A stretch of DNA of 64,000 nt, from the NCBI RefSeq assembly GCF_001905125.1, contig NZ_LWLE01000015.1, positions 1 through 64,000 on the forward strand, read 5' to 3'. Source of the stretch: Streptomyces sp. TSRI0281 (GTDB lineage: Bacteria > Actinomycetota > Actinomycetes > Streptomycetales > Streptomycetaceae). The position numbers were made by a program, and so were the translations under genes. Below the pieces are notes generated by a model. That model searched no databases, was not told the origin of the DNA, and worked only from the letters and a program-made list of their open reading frames with translations. This document shows, piece after piece, positions 33,967-42,880 of the stretch. Within the stretch, counting starts at the first letter, position 1. Every line of letters starts with the position of its first letter.

Positions 33967-34698
33967 ATGCCCGTCGAGTGGCAGCCCGTACGGCAGTCCC
34001 GTACGCATGAGCTCGTTCTCCAGAGCATCGAGGACCGGGTGTTCGCCGGCGAGCTCAGAGCGGGCGACCGGCTGCCGCCCGAAAGGGAACTGGCCCCGGT
34101 GCTCGGTGTCAGCCGCTCCGCGCTGCGCGAGGCACTCAGGGTGCTGGAGACCATCGGTGTGCTGGTGGCCCAGCCCGGACGCGGTCCGGACTCCGGAGCC
34201 CGCATCGTCCGTAATCCGGACGACGCCCTCGGCCGGCTGCTGCGCCTGCACTTCGCGCTCGGCAGCTACAGCCTCCACGATGTGCTGGAGGCGCGGGTCG
34301 TCCTGGAGCGGTCCAGCTTGGAAGCCGCGGCTGCGCACGCCTGCGACGAGGACCTCGACGAAGCGGAGCGGCTGCTCCTGGGCATGGGGGAGCCGGACGT
34401 CACGGTGGCCGGGTTCAACGATCTGGACACCCGCTTCCATGTGCTGATCGCCCGCAGCTCCGGCAACGCGCTCACCTCCACCCTCACCTCCGCCGTACGC
34501 GAGTCGGTACGCCCGTTGATCCTCCGCGCGCTGGAGGAGGCGGCGGACTGGCCCGCCACGGCGCGCGCGCTCAACTCCCAGCACACGCAACTGCTGCGCC
34601 TGGTGCGCGAAGGGCGGGGTGGCGCGGCGGCGGACCTGGTGGAAAAGCACATCCGGGGACTGCACGGCACGCTCGTCGACGAGAACGCCGGGATGTAG
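33967..34698 (+). CDS. lldR: GntR/FadR-family regulator, probable LldR-type lactate repressor
   Basis: 243 residues. Winged helix at about 12-80 (HELVLQSIEDRVFAGELRAGDRLPPERELAPVLGVSRSALREALRVLETIGVL) and an all-helical FCD ligand domain from about 95 (VLEARVVLERSSLEAAA, FHVLIARSSGN). ATG 33967 has GGGAG five bases upstream. It directly precedes lutABC. A palindrome of the FadR-subfamily consensus TnGTnnnACnA stands before lutA and a related half-perfect site before this gene. Likely represses lutABC and itself until L-lactate binds. The name rests on context. Confidence 0.75.
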   Translation: MPVEWQPVRQSRTHELVLQSIEDRVFAGELRAGDRLPPERELAPVLGVSRSALREALRVLETIGVLVAQPGRGPDSGARIVRNPDDALGRLLRLHFALGSYSLHDVLEARVVLERSSLEAAAAHACDEDLDEAERLLLGMGEPDVTVAGFNDLDTRFHVLIARSSGNALTSTLTSAVRESVRPLILRALEEAADWPATARALNSQHTQLLRLVREGRGGAAADLVEKHIRGLHGTLVDENAGM

Positions 34699-34741
34699 CC
34701 GCCGGTCGGCCGACCGGGCAGGCGATCAGGAGTCCATCGAG

Positions 34742-34766
34742 GGGACGGTGCGCGACGCACCGTCCC
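34742..34766 (+). terminator. Hairpin terminator between lldR and lutA
   Basis: GGGACGGTGCG and CGCACCGTCCC are perfect 11-base arms with a 3-base loop, followed by TTTCT. It separates the regulator from the lut operon, which then needs its own promoter. Confidence 0.8.
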
Positions 34767-34803
34767 TTTCTCGTGCCCGCCGGTTCCCCGTACGGACCGA
34801 GAC

Positions 34804-34821
34804 TAGTATGGTCCGACCATA
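34804..34821 (+). promoter_or_regulatory. lut promoter -10 overlapped by LldR operator
   Basis: Perfect palindrome TATGGTC-C-GACCATA (34807-34821) fits the FadR-type consensus TnGTnnnACnA (TGGTCCGACCA). A -10 hexamer TAGTAT at 34804-34809 overlaps it, so a bound repressor would block RNA polymerase. LutA starts 21 bases downstream. Confidence 0.75.
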
Positions 34822-34841
34822 CAAACGACCGGGGAGGCCCC

Positions 34842-35609
34842 ATGCGCATCGGACTCTTCGCCACCTGTCTGGGAGACACGCTCTTCCCCGAGGCGGTGAA
34901 ATCCACCGCGGTACTGCTCGCCCGCCTGGGCCACGACGTGGTGTTCCCGCCGGAGCAGACCTGCTGCGGCCAGATGCACATCAACACCGGCTACCAGCGC
35001 GAGCCCGTCCCGCTGGTGCGCAACTTCGCCGACCAGTTCGGCGACACGTCGATCGAAGCGGTCGTCATGCCGTCGGGCTCGTGCGCGGGCTCGGTGCGCC
35101 ATCAGCACGAGATCATCGCCGCCCGGTACGGGGACGCCGCGCTGCGCGCCTCGGTCGCCACCGTCAAGGCGAAGACGTACGAACTGTCGGAGTTCCTCGT
35201 CGACGTCCTCGACGTCACCGCGGTCGGCGGGTACTTCCCGCACCGCGTCACGTACCACCCCACCTGCCACTCCCTGCGAATGCTCCGGGTCGGTGACAAG
35301 CCGCTGAAGCTGCTGCGTGCCGTCGACTCCATCGACCTCGTCGAGCTCCCCGAAGCCGATGTCTGCTGCGGTTTCGGCGGCACCTTCGCCGTGAAGAACG
35401 CCGAGACGTCCACCGCGATGCTCCAGGACAAGATGACCAATATCGCCCGGACCGGGGCCGCCGTGTGCACCGCCGGTGACTCCTCCTGCCTGATGCACAT
35501 CGGCGGCGGACTCTCCCGGATCAAGTCCGGTACGCGCACCCTGCACCTCGCCCAGATCCTCGCCGCCACCCGCACCTCGCCGTACGCCCCGCTGGAGGCC
35601 GCCGTATGA
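34842..35609 (+). CDS. lutA: LutA, lactate utilisation Fe-S subunit
   Basis: 255 residues. Two CCG cysteine-rich domains of the LutA/GlpC/HdrB type: FPPEQTCCGQMHINTGY with the downstream PSGSCAGS, and YHPTCHSLRML with VCCGFGGTFA and GDSSCLMH. With LutB and LutC it forms the cytosolic complex that oxidises L-lactate to pyruvate, as in Bacillus. ATG 34842 has GGGGAGG four bases upstream. First gene of the operon; its stop overlaps the lutB start by ATGA. Confidence 0.93.
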   Translation: MRIGLFATCLGDTLFPEAVKSTAVLLARLGHDVVFPPEQTCCGQMHINTGYQREPVPLVRNFADQFGDTSIEAVVMPSGSCAGSVRHQHEIIAARYGDAALRASVATVKAKTYELSEFLVDVLDVTAVGGYFPHRVTYHPTCHSLRMLRVGDKPLKLLRAVDSIDLVELPEADVCCGFGGTFAVKNAETSTAMLQDKMTNIARTGAAVCTAGDSSCLMHIGGGLSRIKSGTRTLHLAQILAATRTSPYAPLEAAV

Positions 35610-37144
35610 GTACGTTCCTCGGCATGCCCGCCGCCCCGCCCCGCTCCCCCTACGGAACGGGCAATCTGCGCGGCGAGCAGACCTTCCCCCGGGCAGCCCA
35701 CGACGAACTGCGCAATGAGCAGCTGCGCCGCAACCTCGGCCGCGCCACCCACACCATCCGTGCCAAACGCCTCCACGTCACCGGCGAACTCCCCGACTGG
35801 GAACAGCTGCGAGAGGCCGGATCGGCCATCAAGACCGACACGATGAACCGGCTCCCCGAACTCCTGGAACAGCTGGAGAGCAAGGTCACCGAGCGCGGCG
35901 GCACCGTCCACTGGGCCCGCGACGGAGCCGAGGCCAACGAGATCGTCACCCGGCTGGTGAAGGCGACCGGCAGCCGCGACGTCATCAAGGTCAAGTCGAT
36001 GGCCACGCAGGAGATCGGTCTCAACGAGCACCTCGAAGCGGCCGGGATCACCCCGTACGAGACCGACCTGGCCGAACTCATCGTGCAGCTCGCCCACGAC
36101 AGGCCCTCGCACATCCTGGTGCCCGCGATCCACCGCAACCGGGACGAGATCCGGCAGATCTTCCTCAAGGAGATCCCCGGAGTCGACCCGGAGCTCGACA
36201 ATGTGCCCGCCCACCTCGCCGCCGCCGCCCGCGCCTATCTGCGCGAGAAGTTCATGACGGCCCAGGTCGCCGTCTCGGGCGCCAACTTCGGTATCGCCGA
36301 GACCGGCACCCTGTCGGTCGTCGAGTCCGAGGGCAACGGCCGGATGTGCCTGACCCTGCCCGACACCCTCATCACCGTCATGGGCATCGAGAAGGTGCTG
36401 CCGCGCTTCTCGGACCTGGAAGTCTTCCTCCAACTGCTGCCGCGCTCCTCCACGGGCGAGCGGATGAACCCGTACACCTCGATGTGGACCGGGGTGACGC
36501 CCGGCGACGGGCCGCAGGAATTCCATCTGATCCTGGTCGACAACGGGCGCACCGCGGCACTCGCCGACAGCGTCGGACGCGCCGCGCTCAACTGCATCCG
36601 CTGCTCGGCCTGTCTCAATGTGTGCCCGGTGTACGAGCGGGCCGGCGGCCACGCGTACGGGTCGACCTACCCCGGCCCGATCGGCGCGGTGCTCACCCCG
36701 CAGCTCGCCGGGATGCACGCGGCCAAGGACGACCCCAACAGCTCGCTGCCGTACGCCTCCAGCCTCTGCGGTGCCTGCTTCGACGCCTGCCCGGTCAAGA
36801 TCGACATCCCCTCGATGCTGGTCGAGCTGCGCCATCAGCACACGGAGGAGTCCGGTACGACGGCGGAGAAACTGGCCATGAAGGCCGCCGCCACCGTGAT
36901 GAGGAAGCCGAAGCTGTTCACCGCGGCGCAGAAGGCAGCCGGTATCGGGCGGGTCCTGGCCGGACGGGACGGCACCCTGTCGCATCTGCCCGCACCGTTG
37001 AGCGGCTGGAGCGACAGCCGCGACACCGCAGCTCCGCCCCGGCAGACCTTCCGCTCCTGGCTGGCCTCGGCGGAGGGCGCCGCCACCCTGCGGGACGCCG
37101 CGGCCGAAGCCCACGCCAACGCACCTCAGGAGGACGAGAAGTGA
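35606..37144 (+). CDS. lutB: LutB, lactate utilisation Fe-S/LUD-domain subunit
   Basis: 512 residues. LUD domain at about 60-300, then two [4Fe-4S] motifs: CIRCSACLNVCPVYERAGGHAYGSTYPGPIG and LCGACFDACPVKIDIP, typical of LutB/YkgF. A C-terminal DUF3390-like tail follows. Carries electrons from lactate oxidation to an acceptor not evident from sequence. Overlaps both neighbours by four bases (ATGA with lutA; GTGA with lutC), so the three subunits are made together. Confidence 0.93.
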   Translation: MSTFLGMPAAPPRSPYGTGNLRGEQTFPRAAHDELRNEQLRRNLGRATHTIRAKRLHVTGELPDWEQLREAGSAIKTDTMNRLPELLEQLESKVTERGGTVHWARDGAEANEIVTRLVKATGSRDVIKVKSMATQEIGLNEHLEAAGITPYETDLAELIVQLAHDRPSHILVPAIHRNRDEIRQIFLKEIPGVDPELDNVPAHLAAAARAYLREKFMTAQVAVSGANFGIAETGTLSVVESEGNGRMCLTLPDTLITVMGIEKVLPRFSDLEVFLQLLPRSSTGERMNPYTSMWTGVTPGDGPQEFHLILVDNGRTAALADSVGRAALNCIRCSACLNVCPVYERAGGHAYGSTYPGPIGAVLTPQLAGMHAAKDDPNSSLPYASSLCGACFDACPVKIDIPSMLVELRHQHTEESGTTAEKLAMKAAATVMRKPKLFTAAQKAAGIGRVLAGRDGTLSHLPAPLSGWSDSRDTAAPPRQTFRSWLASAEGAATLRDAAAEAHANAPQEDEK

Positions 37145-37773
37145 CCACCGCCCGTGACACCGTGCTCGGCCGCGTCCGGGACGCCCTGGCCCTCGCGCCC
37201 ACCGCCGCGACCGTCATTCCGCGCGAATACCGCACCGGGCGCACCCTGCCCGACGACGCCCGCCTCGCCCTGTTCACCGACCGTCTCGTCGACTACAAGG
37301 CGCGCGTCCACCCCTGCACCGCCGACCGCACCGCAGAGGTGATCGCCGAGGTCCTGCGGGAGTGCGGTGCCCGCCGGATCGGGGTGCCGGCCGGGCTCGA
37401 CGAGGAGTGGCTCGGCGCGTTCGACGGCGAGATCCAGAGGGACTCGGCCGACATTCCGGCGCCGAGCCTCGACGCCCTGGACGGCGTGGTGACCGCCTCC
37501 GCCGTCAGCTGCGCCGAGACGGGCACGATCTTCCTGGACGGTTCGTCCGGTCAGGGACGGCGGGCCCTGTCGCTCGTCCCCGATCTGCACGTCTGCGTCG
37601 TGGACCTCTCCTCGGTCAGGGTCGGTGTGCCGGAGGCCGTCGCCGGGCTGGTGCCGGAGCGGCCGACGACCCTGATCAGCGGGCCCTCGGCCACCTCCGA
37701 CATCGAACTGGAGCGCGTGGAAGGCGTCCACGGCCCCCGCACCCTCGCCGTGGTGATCCGCACGGACGTGTAG
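37141..37773 (+). CDS. lutC: LutC, lactate utilisation LUD-domain subunit
   Basis: 210 residues forming a single LUD domain: VVTASAVSCAETGTIFLDGSSGQGRRALSLVPDLHVCVV and ISGPSATSDIELERVEGVHGPRTL are the family signature. Third component of the lactate oxidation complex. GTG 37141 is set by the GTGA overlap with the lutB stop and by GAGGACGAGAA just upstream. It ends only seven bases before the stop of the convergent DUF2264 gene, leaving no room for a separate terminator. Confidence 0.93.
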   Translation: MTTARDTVLGRVRDALALAPTAATVIPREYRTGRTLPDDARLALFTDRLVDYKARVHPCTADRTAEVIAEVLRECGARRIGVPAGLDEEWLGAFDGEIQRDSADIPAPSLDALDGVVTASAVSCAETGTIFLDGSSGQGRRALSLVPDLHVCVVDLSSVRVGVPEAVAGLVPERPTTLISGPSATSDIELERVEGVHGPRTLAVVIRTDV

Positions 37774-37780
37774 GGCCGGA

Positions 37781-39712
37781 CTACGGGCGGTGGTCCACCG
37801 CCACCGTCGCGGCCCCGAAGGCGATCCGCGTCCGCGACCCGTCGACCGCGGGGTCGCCCCCGGCACCGTCCGCCCAGGTGACCTCGACGCTCTCGCCGTC
37901 ACCGTTCACCTCCACCCCGGTCACCACCGTGTCGAGTCCGGTGGCGTCGGGCTCGGCGGTGAGCGAGGCGAGGGCCACCAGCAGGACCGTGCCCCGCGCG
38001 TCGGCGGCGAGCCGGGGCAGGGCCGCCCAGCGGGTGAACGCCGTGCCCTGCGGAGCCCGTACGTCCTGTGCCGTCTCCCAGCCGTGCAGCCCGTGCAGCT
38101 GGGACCGCACCCCGTCCCCGGGGCCCGTCGCCCAGCCGGTCTGCTCGACCCGCGCCCCGTCCGGAGCCCCGAGCACCCGGTGCACCCGCAGCTCGTAGCG
38201 CCCCCGCACGACGGTCACGCTCTCCACCCGCAGCCCCGGCACCGTGGCCGGCCCCGTCGGGAAGACCGGGCGGTGCCAGGACGCCGCCCAGCCCCAGCCC
38301 TCGCCGTGCCCGGCGCCCAGCGGGTGGATGCGCAGCCGGGAGCTGCGCGCCCCGCCCACCCGCACGGACAGATGGTTGTCCGCGGTGTTCGCGGCGGCGG
38401 TCGGACCGGTCACCGTGGAGTACGCCAGCCGGGCGTAGAGCGGGTCCTCACCGGCCGCCGACTCGCCCTCGTGCGGCCGGACGTGGTCGCTGCCGTGGTT
38501 GTGCAGCCGGACGATGCCGTCCGCCCGCGTCGACTGCACGAGGAAGCCCGGAGCCGACAGCGACAGCACCCGGTCGGGCCCCTCGCTGGGCGCCGGTTCC
38601 TCGGCCGCCGTCCACAGCGGATGCTCAGCGGGGGCGAGCAGAGCGACGAACGCCTTGGACGCCCAGTACGGCGACGAGGGGCCGGAGTAGGTCTGGAGCG
38701 TGGCTTCGTGCGGGCCGTGCCAGCCGAGCGACAGCAGCCCGTCGTCCCCGGTCGCACCCCGTTCCATGAAGTAGCGCAGCGACCCGTTGACCAGCCGCCG
38801 GGAGACCCCGGGAGACAGGGGGGTGTGCCCGGAGACGGCGCCGATGCCGACCGCCGCGCCCGCCGCGAAGCGGTAGGAGAGGGAGCGCCCGAAGTGCAGG
38901 GGCGCGCCGTCGGCGCCGAACATCAGCGAGAAGCTCTCCAGATGCTCCCGAAGCCGTGCCCCGTAGCGTGCCGACAGCTCCGCGTCACCCGACAGATACG
39001 CGTCGAGCACCGGATACAGGTGCAGGGCCCAGCCGTTGTAGTGGTCGAAGGACCGCCCGTCCCCGTCCGCGTACCAGCCCTCGCCCCGGTACCAGCCCTC
39101 CAGGAGTTCCAGCGCCCGCTCCTTGGCCCGCGCGGTCTCGGCGTCGCCGCGGCCCACCGACTCCAGGAACCCGGCGACGGAGTACGGGAAGAGATACCAG
39201 TTGTTGGGCGCCGGGGTGTGCCGCAGCGCGCCCCGGAGCCATACCTCGGCGCGGTCCCGCACCCCCTCGTCGAGCCGGTCCCAGAGCCAGGGCCGGGTCA
39301 GCCGCAGCCCGATGGCGACGGACGCGGACTCCACCATGGGCTGCCCCTGCACCTGGTGGTCCAGGATCAGCGGCCAGGACTCTGTGTCGTCCCGTCCGGG
39401 CGTCCGCGTACCGGCACCCAGCCCGTCCGCGTACCGCTCCAGCCAGCCGTGCGGGTCCTTGCCGTCGGCGCCCGCGACCCGGAACGCGGCGGCCAGGAAC
39501 GTACGGGCGTACCCCTCCAGACCGTCGGACCGGACCCCGGAGGCGGACGGCCGTCCGGGCAGGTCGAGCAGGGCCCGGCCGGGGGTGGCCCACCGCCAGG
39601 CGGCGTGCAGCAGCCCGTCCGCCGCGGCCTCCCAGTGCGCCCGGGTGTATCCGGTGTACGGGCTCGACCCGCGGTCTTCCGGGGGGAGTTCGAAGGAGGG
39701 GGAGGTGGTCAT
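37781..39712 (-). CDS. DUF2264 protein, probable polysaccharide-lyase-like enzyme
   Basis: 643 residues, no signal peptide. An (alpha/alpha)6-toroid N-terminal half (GLEGYARTFLAAAF, NNWYLFPYSVAGFLESVG, YADGDGRSFDHYNGWALHLYPVLDAY, YRFAAGAAVGIGAV) and a beta-sandwich C-terminal half are typical of DUF2264 and reminiscent of heparinase/ulvan-type lyases. Catalysis is unproven; the HYNGWALH region may form the active site. ATG 39712 overlaps the dehydrogenase stop by ATGA, so it is made together with that enzyme. A role in degrading an imported oligosaccharide inside the cell is inferred from the adjoining ABC transporter. Confidence 0.8.
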   Translation of the reverse strand: MTTSPSFELPPEDRGSSPYTGYTRAHWEAAADGLLHAAWRWATPGRALLDLPGRPSASGVRSDGLEGYARTFLAAAFRVAGADGKDPHGWLERYADGLGAGTRTPGRDDTESWPLILDHQVQGQPMVESASVAIGLRLTRPWLWDRLDEGVRDRAEVWLRGALRHTPAPNNWYLFPYSVAGFLESVGRGDAETARAKERALELLEGWYRGEGWYADGDGRSFDHYNGWALHLYPVLDAYLSGDAELSARYGARLREHLESFSLMFGADGAPLHFGRSLSYRFAAGAAVGIGAVSGHTPLSPGVSRRLVNGSLRYFMERGATGDDGLLSLGWHGPHEATLQTYSGPSSPYWASKAFVALLAPAEHPLWTAAEEPAPSEGPDRVLSLSAPGFLVQSTRADGIVRLHNHGSDHVRPHEGESAAGEDPLYARLAYSTVTGPTAAANTADNHLSVRVGGARSSRLRIHPLGAGHGEGWGWAASWHRPVFPTGPATVPGLRVESVTVVRGRYELRVHRVLGAPDGARVEQTGWATGPGDGVRSQLHGLHGWETAQDVRAPQGTAFTRWAALPRLAADARGTVLLVALASLTAEPDATGLDTVVTGVEVNGDGESVEVTWADGAGGDPAVDGSRTRIAFGAATVAVDHRP

Positions 39713-40761
39713 GCGAGAAACGCCAGCCTTTCCTGTGATACGGGATGGGCGAAACCGTCGCCCGCGGCCCAACGGGCGGCCTCGCCGACCGCCAGATCGG
39801 TCAGCCGGCGCCATTCGTTGCCCTGGGATCCGGCGAGATGAGGGGTGATCAGCGCGTTCTCGCACTCCCACAGGGGATGCGTGTCCGGCAGCTCGTCGGG
39901 CTCGGTGACATCGAGGATCGCCCGGATCCGGTCCTGCCGGAGTACGTCGGTCAGGGCGTCCTGGTCCACGACCGCGCCGCGCGAGGTGTTGATCAGCACC
40001 GCGTCCGGCCGCATGGAGGCGAGGAGTTCACGTCCGACGAGCCCACGGGTGGCCGTCAGCAGCGGGGTGTGGACGCTCACCACATCGCTCAGCGCGAAGA
40101 GTTCACCGATCCCCACCTGCTGGACGCCGAGCGCCGCCGCCTCCGTCGCGGAGACGTACGGATCGTGCAGCAGGACCCGCAGATCGTACGGGCGCAGCAG
40201 CTCGATCACCCTTCGGCCGATCATCGACGCGGACAGGATGCCCACCGTCCGGCCGTAGTTGCCGACGTCCGGCGGCGTGCCGAGCCAGTTGCCCCGGCGG
40301 CGTACGGCGCGGTATTCGCGGGCCCTTTCCAGGGCCCGTTTGCCGGACAGCAGGATCATCGCGACGGTGTACTCCGCGACCGGGAGCGCGTTGGCGGCGG
40401 CGGCCGACGAGACCTCGATGCCGCGCTCCCAGCAGGCCGCGGTGACATGGCCGCGGACGGAGCCCGCCGTGTGGACGACGGCCCGCAGCGCGGGGGCGGC
40501 GGCCAGGACGTCCGCGTCCAGCGGCGGGCAGCCCCAGCCGGTGACCAGCAGTTCGACGTCCGCGAGGGCGGAGCGGGCCCGGTCGGTGGTGAAGTCGTCG
40601 AGGACGGGCGGCGGGGTGAGCGCGCACACCTCGCCCAGCGCGGCCAGGGCCTCGGGTGTGAGCAGGGCGGCCGCGGCGTCCGGCCGCATGGCGAGGGCGG
40701 CGCGCGGCCGGCGCACCGGCCGGCGGGCCGGAGGGGATGTGGTGTCGGTGGTGCGGGGCAT
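39709..40761 (-). CDS. D-2-hydroxyacid dehydrogenase family protein
   Basis: 350 residues. NAD-binding fold with a degenerate glycine motif (TVGILSASMIGRRVIELL rather than GxGxxG) and the family residues R in INTSRGAVVDQDAL, E in DVTEPDELP and H in ITPHLAGSQGNE. It reduces a 2-keto acid or oxidises a D-2-hydroxy acid; substrate unknown. The altered Gly motif (ASMIG) is common in this subgroup of sugar-locus dehydrogenases. ATG 40761 has AGGAGAG just upstream. Sits between the ABC permease and DUF2264 genes, all read leftwards. Confidence 0.82.
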   Translation of the reverse strand: MPRTTDTTSPPARRPVRRPRAALAMRPDAAAALLTPEALAALGEVCALTPPPVLDDFTTDRARSALADVELLVTGWGCPPLDADVLAAAPALRAVVHTAGSVRGHVTAACWERGIEVSSAAAANALPVAEYTVAMILLSGKRALERAREYRAVRRRGNWLGTPPDVGNYGRTVGILSASMIGRRVIELLRPYDLRVLLHDPYVSATEAAALGVQQVGIGELFALSDVVSVHTPLLTATRGLVGRELLASMRPDAVLINTSRGAVVDQDALTDVLRQDRIRAILDVTEPDELPDTHPLWECENALITPHLAGSQGNEWRRLTDLAVGEAARWAAGDGFAHPVSQERLAFLA

Positions 40762-40826
40762 CTCTCTCCTGGTACGTGGGGTCCGTTGCGGTGCTGTCAC
40801 CCGGCGGCGCGGCCGTGGCGGTCCGG

Positions 40827-41732
40827 CTACTTGACCGCGCCCGCCGTGAGCCCCGACCGCCAGAAGCGCTGGAGCAGGGCGAACGCGAGGATCAGCGGAA
40901 GCACCGCGAGCAGCGAACCCATGATCACCGCGGGGTAGTACTCGGGGGAGACGCTGGCGGCACTGTTCCAGGTGTAGAGCCCGAGACTGACCGGATACAG
41001 ATCCTGGTCGGAGAGCATGACCATGGGCAGGAAGAAGTTGTTCCAGATCGCGGTCAGCTGGAAGAGGAAGACGGTGACCAGGCCCGGACCCAGCATCCGC
41101 AGCGCCACCCGGACGTAGGTGGTCAGTTCGCCCGCGCCGTCCACCCGTGCTGCTTCGAGCACCTCGTCCGGTACGTAGCCCTGGCTGAAGATCCGGCCCA
41201 GATAGACGCCGAAGGGGTTGAAGAGGACCGGGATGAACACCGACCAGAAGGTGTTCACCAGGCCGGTGGCCGAAGCCATCAGATAGAGCGGCAGCGCCAG
41301 TACGGTCTGCGGCACCATCACGGCCGCCAGCACCAGACCGAAGAGCTTCTCCTTGTGCCGGAAGCGGTACTTGTCGAAGGCGTAGCCGCAGCCGATGCTG
41401 ACCAGGGCGCCGAGCGCCGCGCCGAGGACCGCGTACAGCAGGCTGTTTCCGTACCAGCGCCCGTACAGCCCGCCGTCCATGGCGAACAGGTCCGTCAGGT
41501 TCCGTACGAAGGAGAAGTCGCCCGACGACAGCACCGAGCTCTTGAACAGCGCGTCCCGGTCCTTGGTGGAGGCGAGCACCAGCCACAGCACGGGCAGCAG
41601 GGTGTACAGCACCGAGATGCCGATGACGAGATTGACGACGGACCGGCCCAGCAGCCTGGGTCGCGGCGCGCCGGTCCTTCGGGGCGCCGTGGGACGGGGC
41701 GCGGTGGGACGGGTGGCGGTCGACGCGCTCAT
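40827..41732 (-). CDS. CUT1 sugar ABC transporter permease (MalG-like)
   Basis: 301 residues, six membrane helices. The EAA loop is clear (EAARVDGAGELTTYVRVALRMLGPG), the docking site for the ATPase. C-terminal permease of a carbohydrate importer. ATG 41732 has GGAGG seven bases upstream and overlaps the stop of the partner permease by ATGA. No ATPase gene is in the locus; Streptomyces CUT1 importers commonly use the shared MsiK ATPase encoded elsewhere. Confidence 0.9.
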   Translation of the reverse strand: MSASTATRPTAPRPTAPRRTGAPRPRLLGRSVVNLVIGISVLYTLLPVLWLVLASTKDRDALFKSSVLSSGDFSFVRNLTDLFAMDGGLYGRWYGNSLLYAVLGAALGALVSIGCGYAFDKYRFRHKEKLFGLVLAAVMVPQTVLALPLYLMASATGLVNTFWSVFIPVLFNPFGVYLGRIFSQGYVPDEVLEAARVDGAGELTTYVRVALRMLGPGLVTVFLFQLTAIWNNFFLPMVMLSDQDLYPVSLGLYTWNSAASVSPEYYPAVIMGSLLAVLPLILAFALLQRFWRSGLTAGAVK

Positions 41733-42727
41733 CGGGCGTCCTCCTCGGCGGCGTCGGCACGGTTGGTCCAGCGGGTGATGCCGTAGGAGAGGGCGATCGT
41801 GAAGACCAGCAGGACCACCGAGGCGGCTGCCGCGAGGCCGTAGTTGTTACGGGTGAACGCGGCGTCGTAGATGTACATGCTGGGCGAGAAGCGGGAGTTG
41901 ATCATTGGGGTGGACTGGCCGAGCAGCATCGGCTCGGTGAACAGCTGCAGCGCGAAGATCAGGGTGAACATCGCCACCATCACGGTCGAGGACCGTACGA
42001 GAGGTGCCTTGACCTGGAGCGCGGTACGGACGGGGCCGGCCCCGTCGACGACCGCGGCTTCGATCACCTCGCGCGGGACGGCCTGCAACGCGGCGTAGAA
42101 GACGACCATGTTGTAGCCGAGATTGCTCCACAGGGCGATGTTCACGATCGACGGGAGCACGGTGTGCACACCCAGGAAGTCGACGGTGATGTCCGCCTTG
42201 CCGAGCAGTTCGATCACCGGACTCAGTCCGGGGGTGTACAGATACAGCCAGATGATGGCGGCGATGATGCCGGGCACCGCGTGCGGCAGGAACAGCGCGA
42301 GCTGGGCCGTGGCCCGCAGCCGCACCACTCCGGAATCCAGCAGCAGGGCCAGGGCGAGCGCCCCGATCACCATCAGCGGAATGTAGATCAGGCAGTACAG
42401 CGCGACGATGCCGAGACCGCCGAGGAACGTCGGATCGGTCAGGACGGCGGTGTAGCCGCGCAGCCCGACGAAGACGGTGCGCTCGGGGCCGAAGCCCAGT
42501 CCCGGCTGGTCGTCGCTGAAGAAGCTCAGCCACACCGCCGTGCCGACGGGGATGAGGAAGACCGTGATCAGGAGGATGAAGAACGGCGTCATCAGGGCAC
42601 CTGCCGCACCGAGTTCACGGCGCCGCGCCGATCTGCGGGCGGTGGGCGCGGGTGCGGCGGCGGACGGCGGGCGGGGCGTTCGTGGAGCGGTGCTCGCCGG
42701 GGCGGAAACAGGGGTGGTGCTGGTCAT
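41729..42727 (-). CDS. CUT1 sugar ABC transporter permease (MalF-like)
   Basis: 332 residues. Six membrane helices after a Pro/Ala-rich, basic cytoplasmic start; EAA loop EAAVVDGAGPVRTALQVKAPLVR. Pairs with the MalG-like subunit to form the membrane channel. ATG 42727 has AGGTGA about five bases upstream; GTG 42736 is three codons earlier in the same frame. Encoded between the binding-protein gene and the second permease in the usual order. Confidence 0.9.
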   Translation of the reverse strand: MTSTTPVSAPASTAPRTPRPPSAAAPAPTARRSARRRELGAAGALMTPFFILLITVFLIPVGTAVWLSFFSDDQPGLGFGPERTVFVGLRGYTAVLTDPTFLGGLGIVALYCLIYIPLMVIGALALALLLDSGVVRLRATAQLALFLPHAVPGIIAAIIWLYLYTPGLSPVIELLGKADITVDFLGVHTVLPSIVNIALWSNLGYNMVVFYAALQAVPREVIEAAVVDGAGPVRTALQVKAPLVRSSTVMVAMFTLIFALQLFTEPMLLGQSTPMINSRFSPSMYIYDAAFTRNNYGLAAAASVVLLVFTIALSYGITRWTNRADAAEEDAR

Positions 42728-42880
42728 GGGTGTCACCTGCCTCTCTGCTGCGGGGACGAGGTCATGGGCGCGGCTGTCGGCGCGCTCGGGCCGGGCGGTA
42801 CGCCGCGGACACGGCGCGGGACGGGCGCGCCGTCGTGGGAGCGCTGAGCGAAGTACGGCGGGCGGGGCACTCGGGAACGC

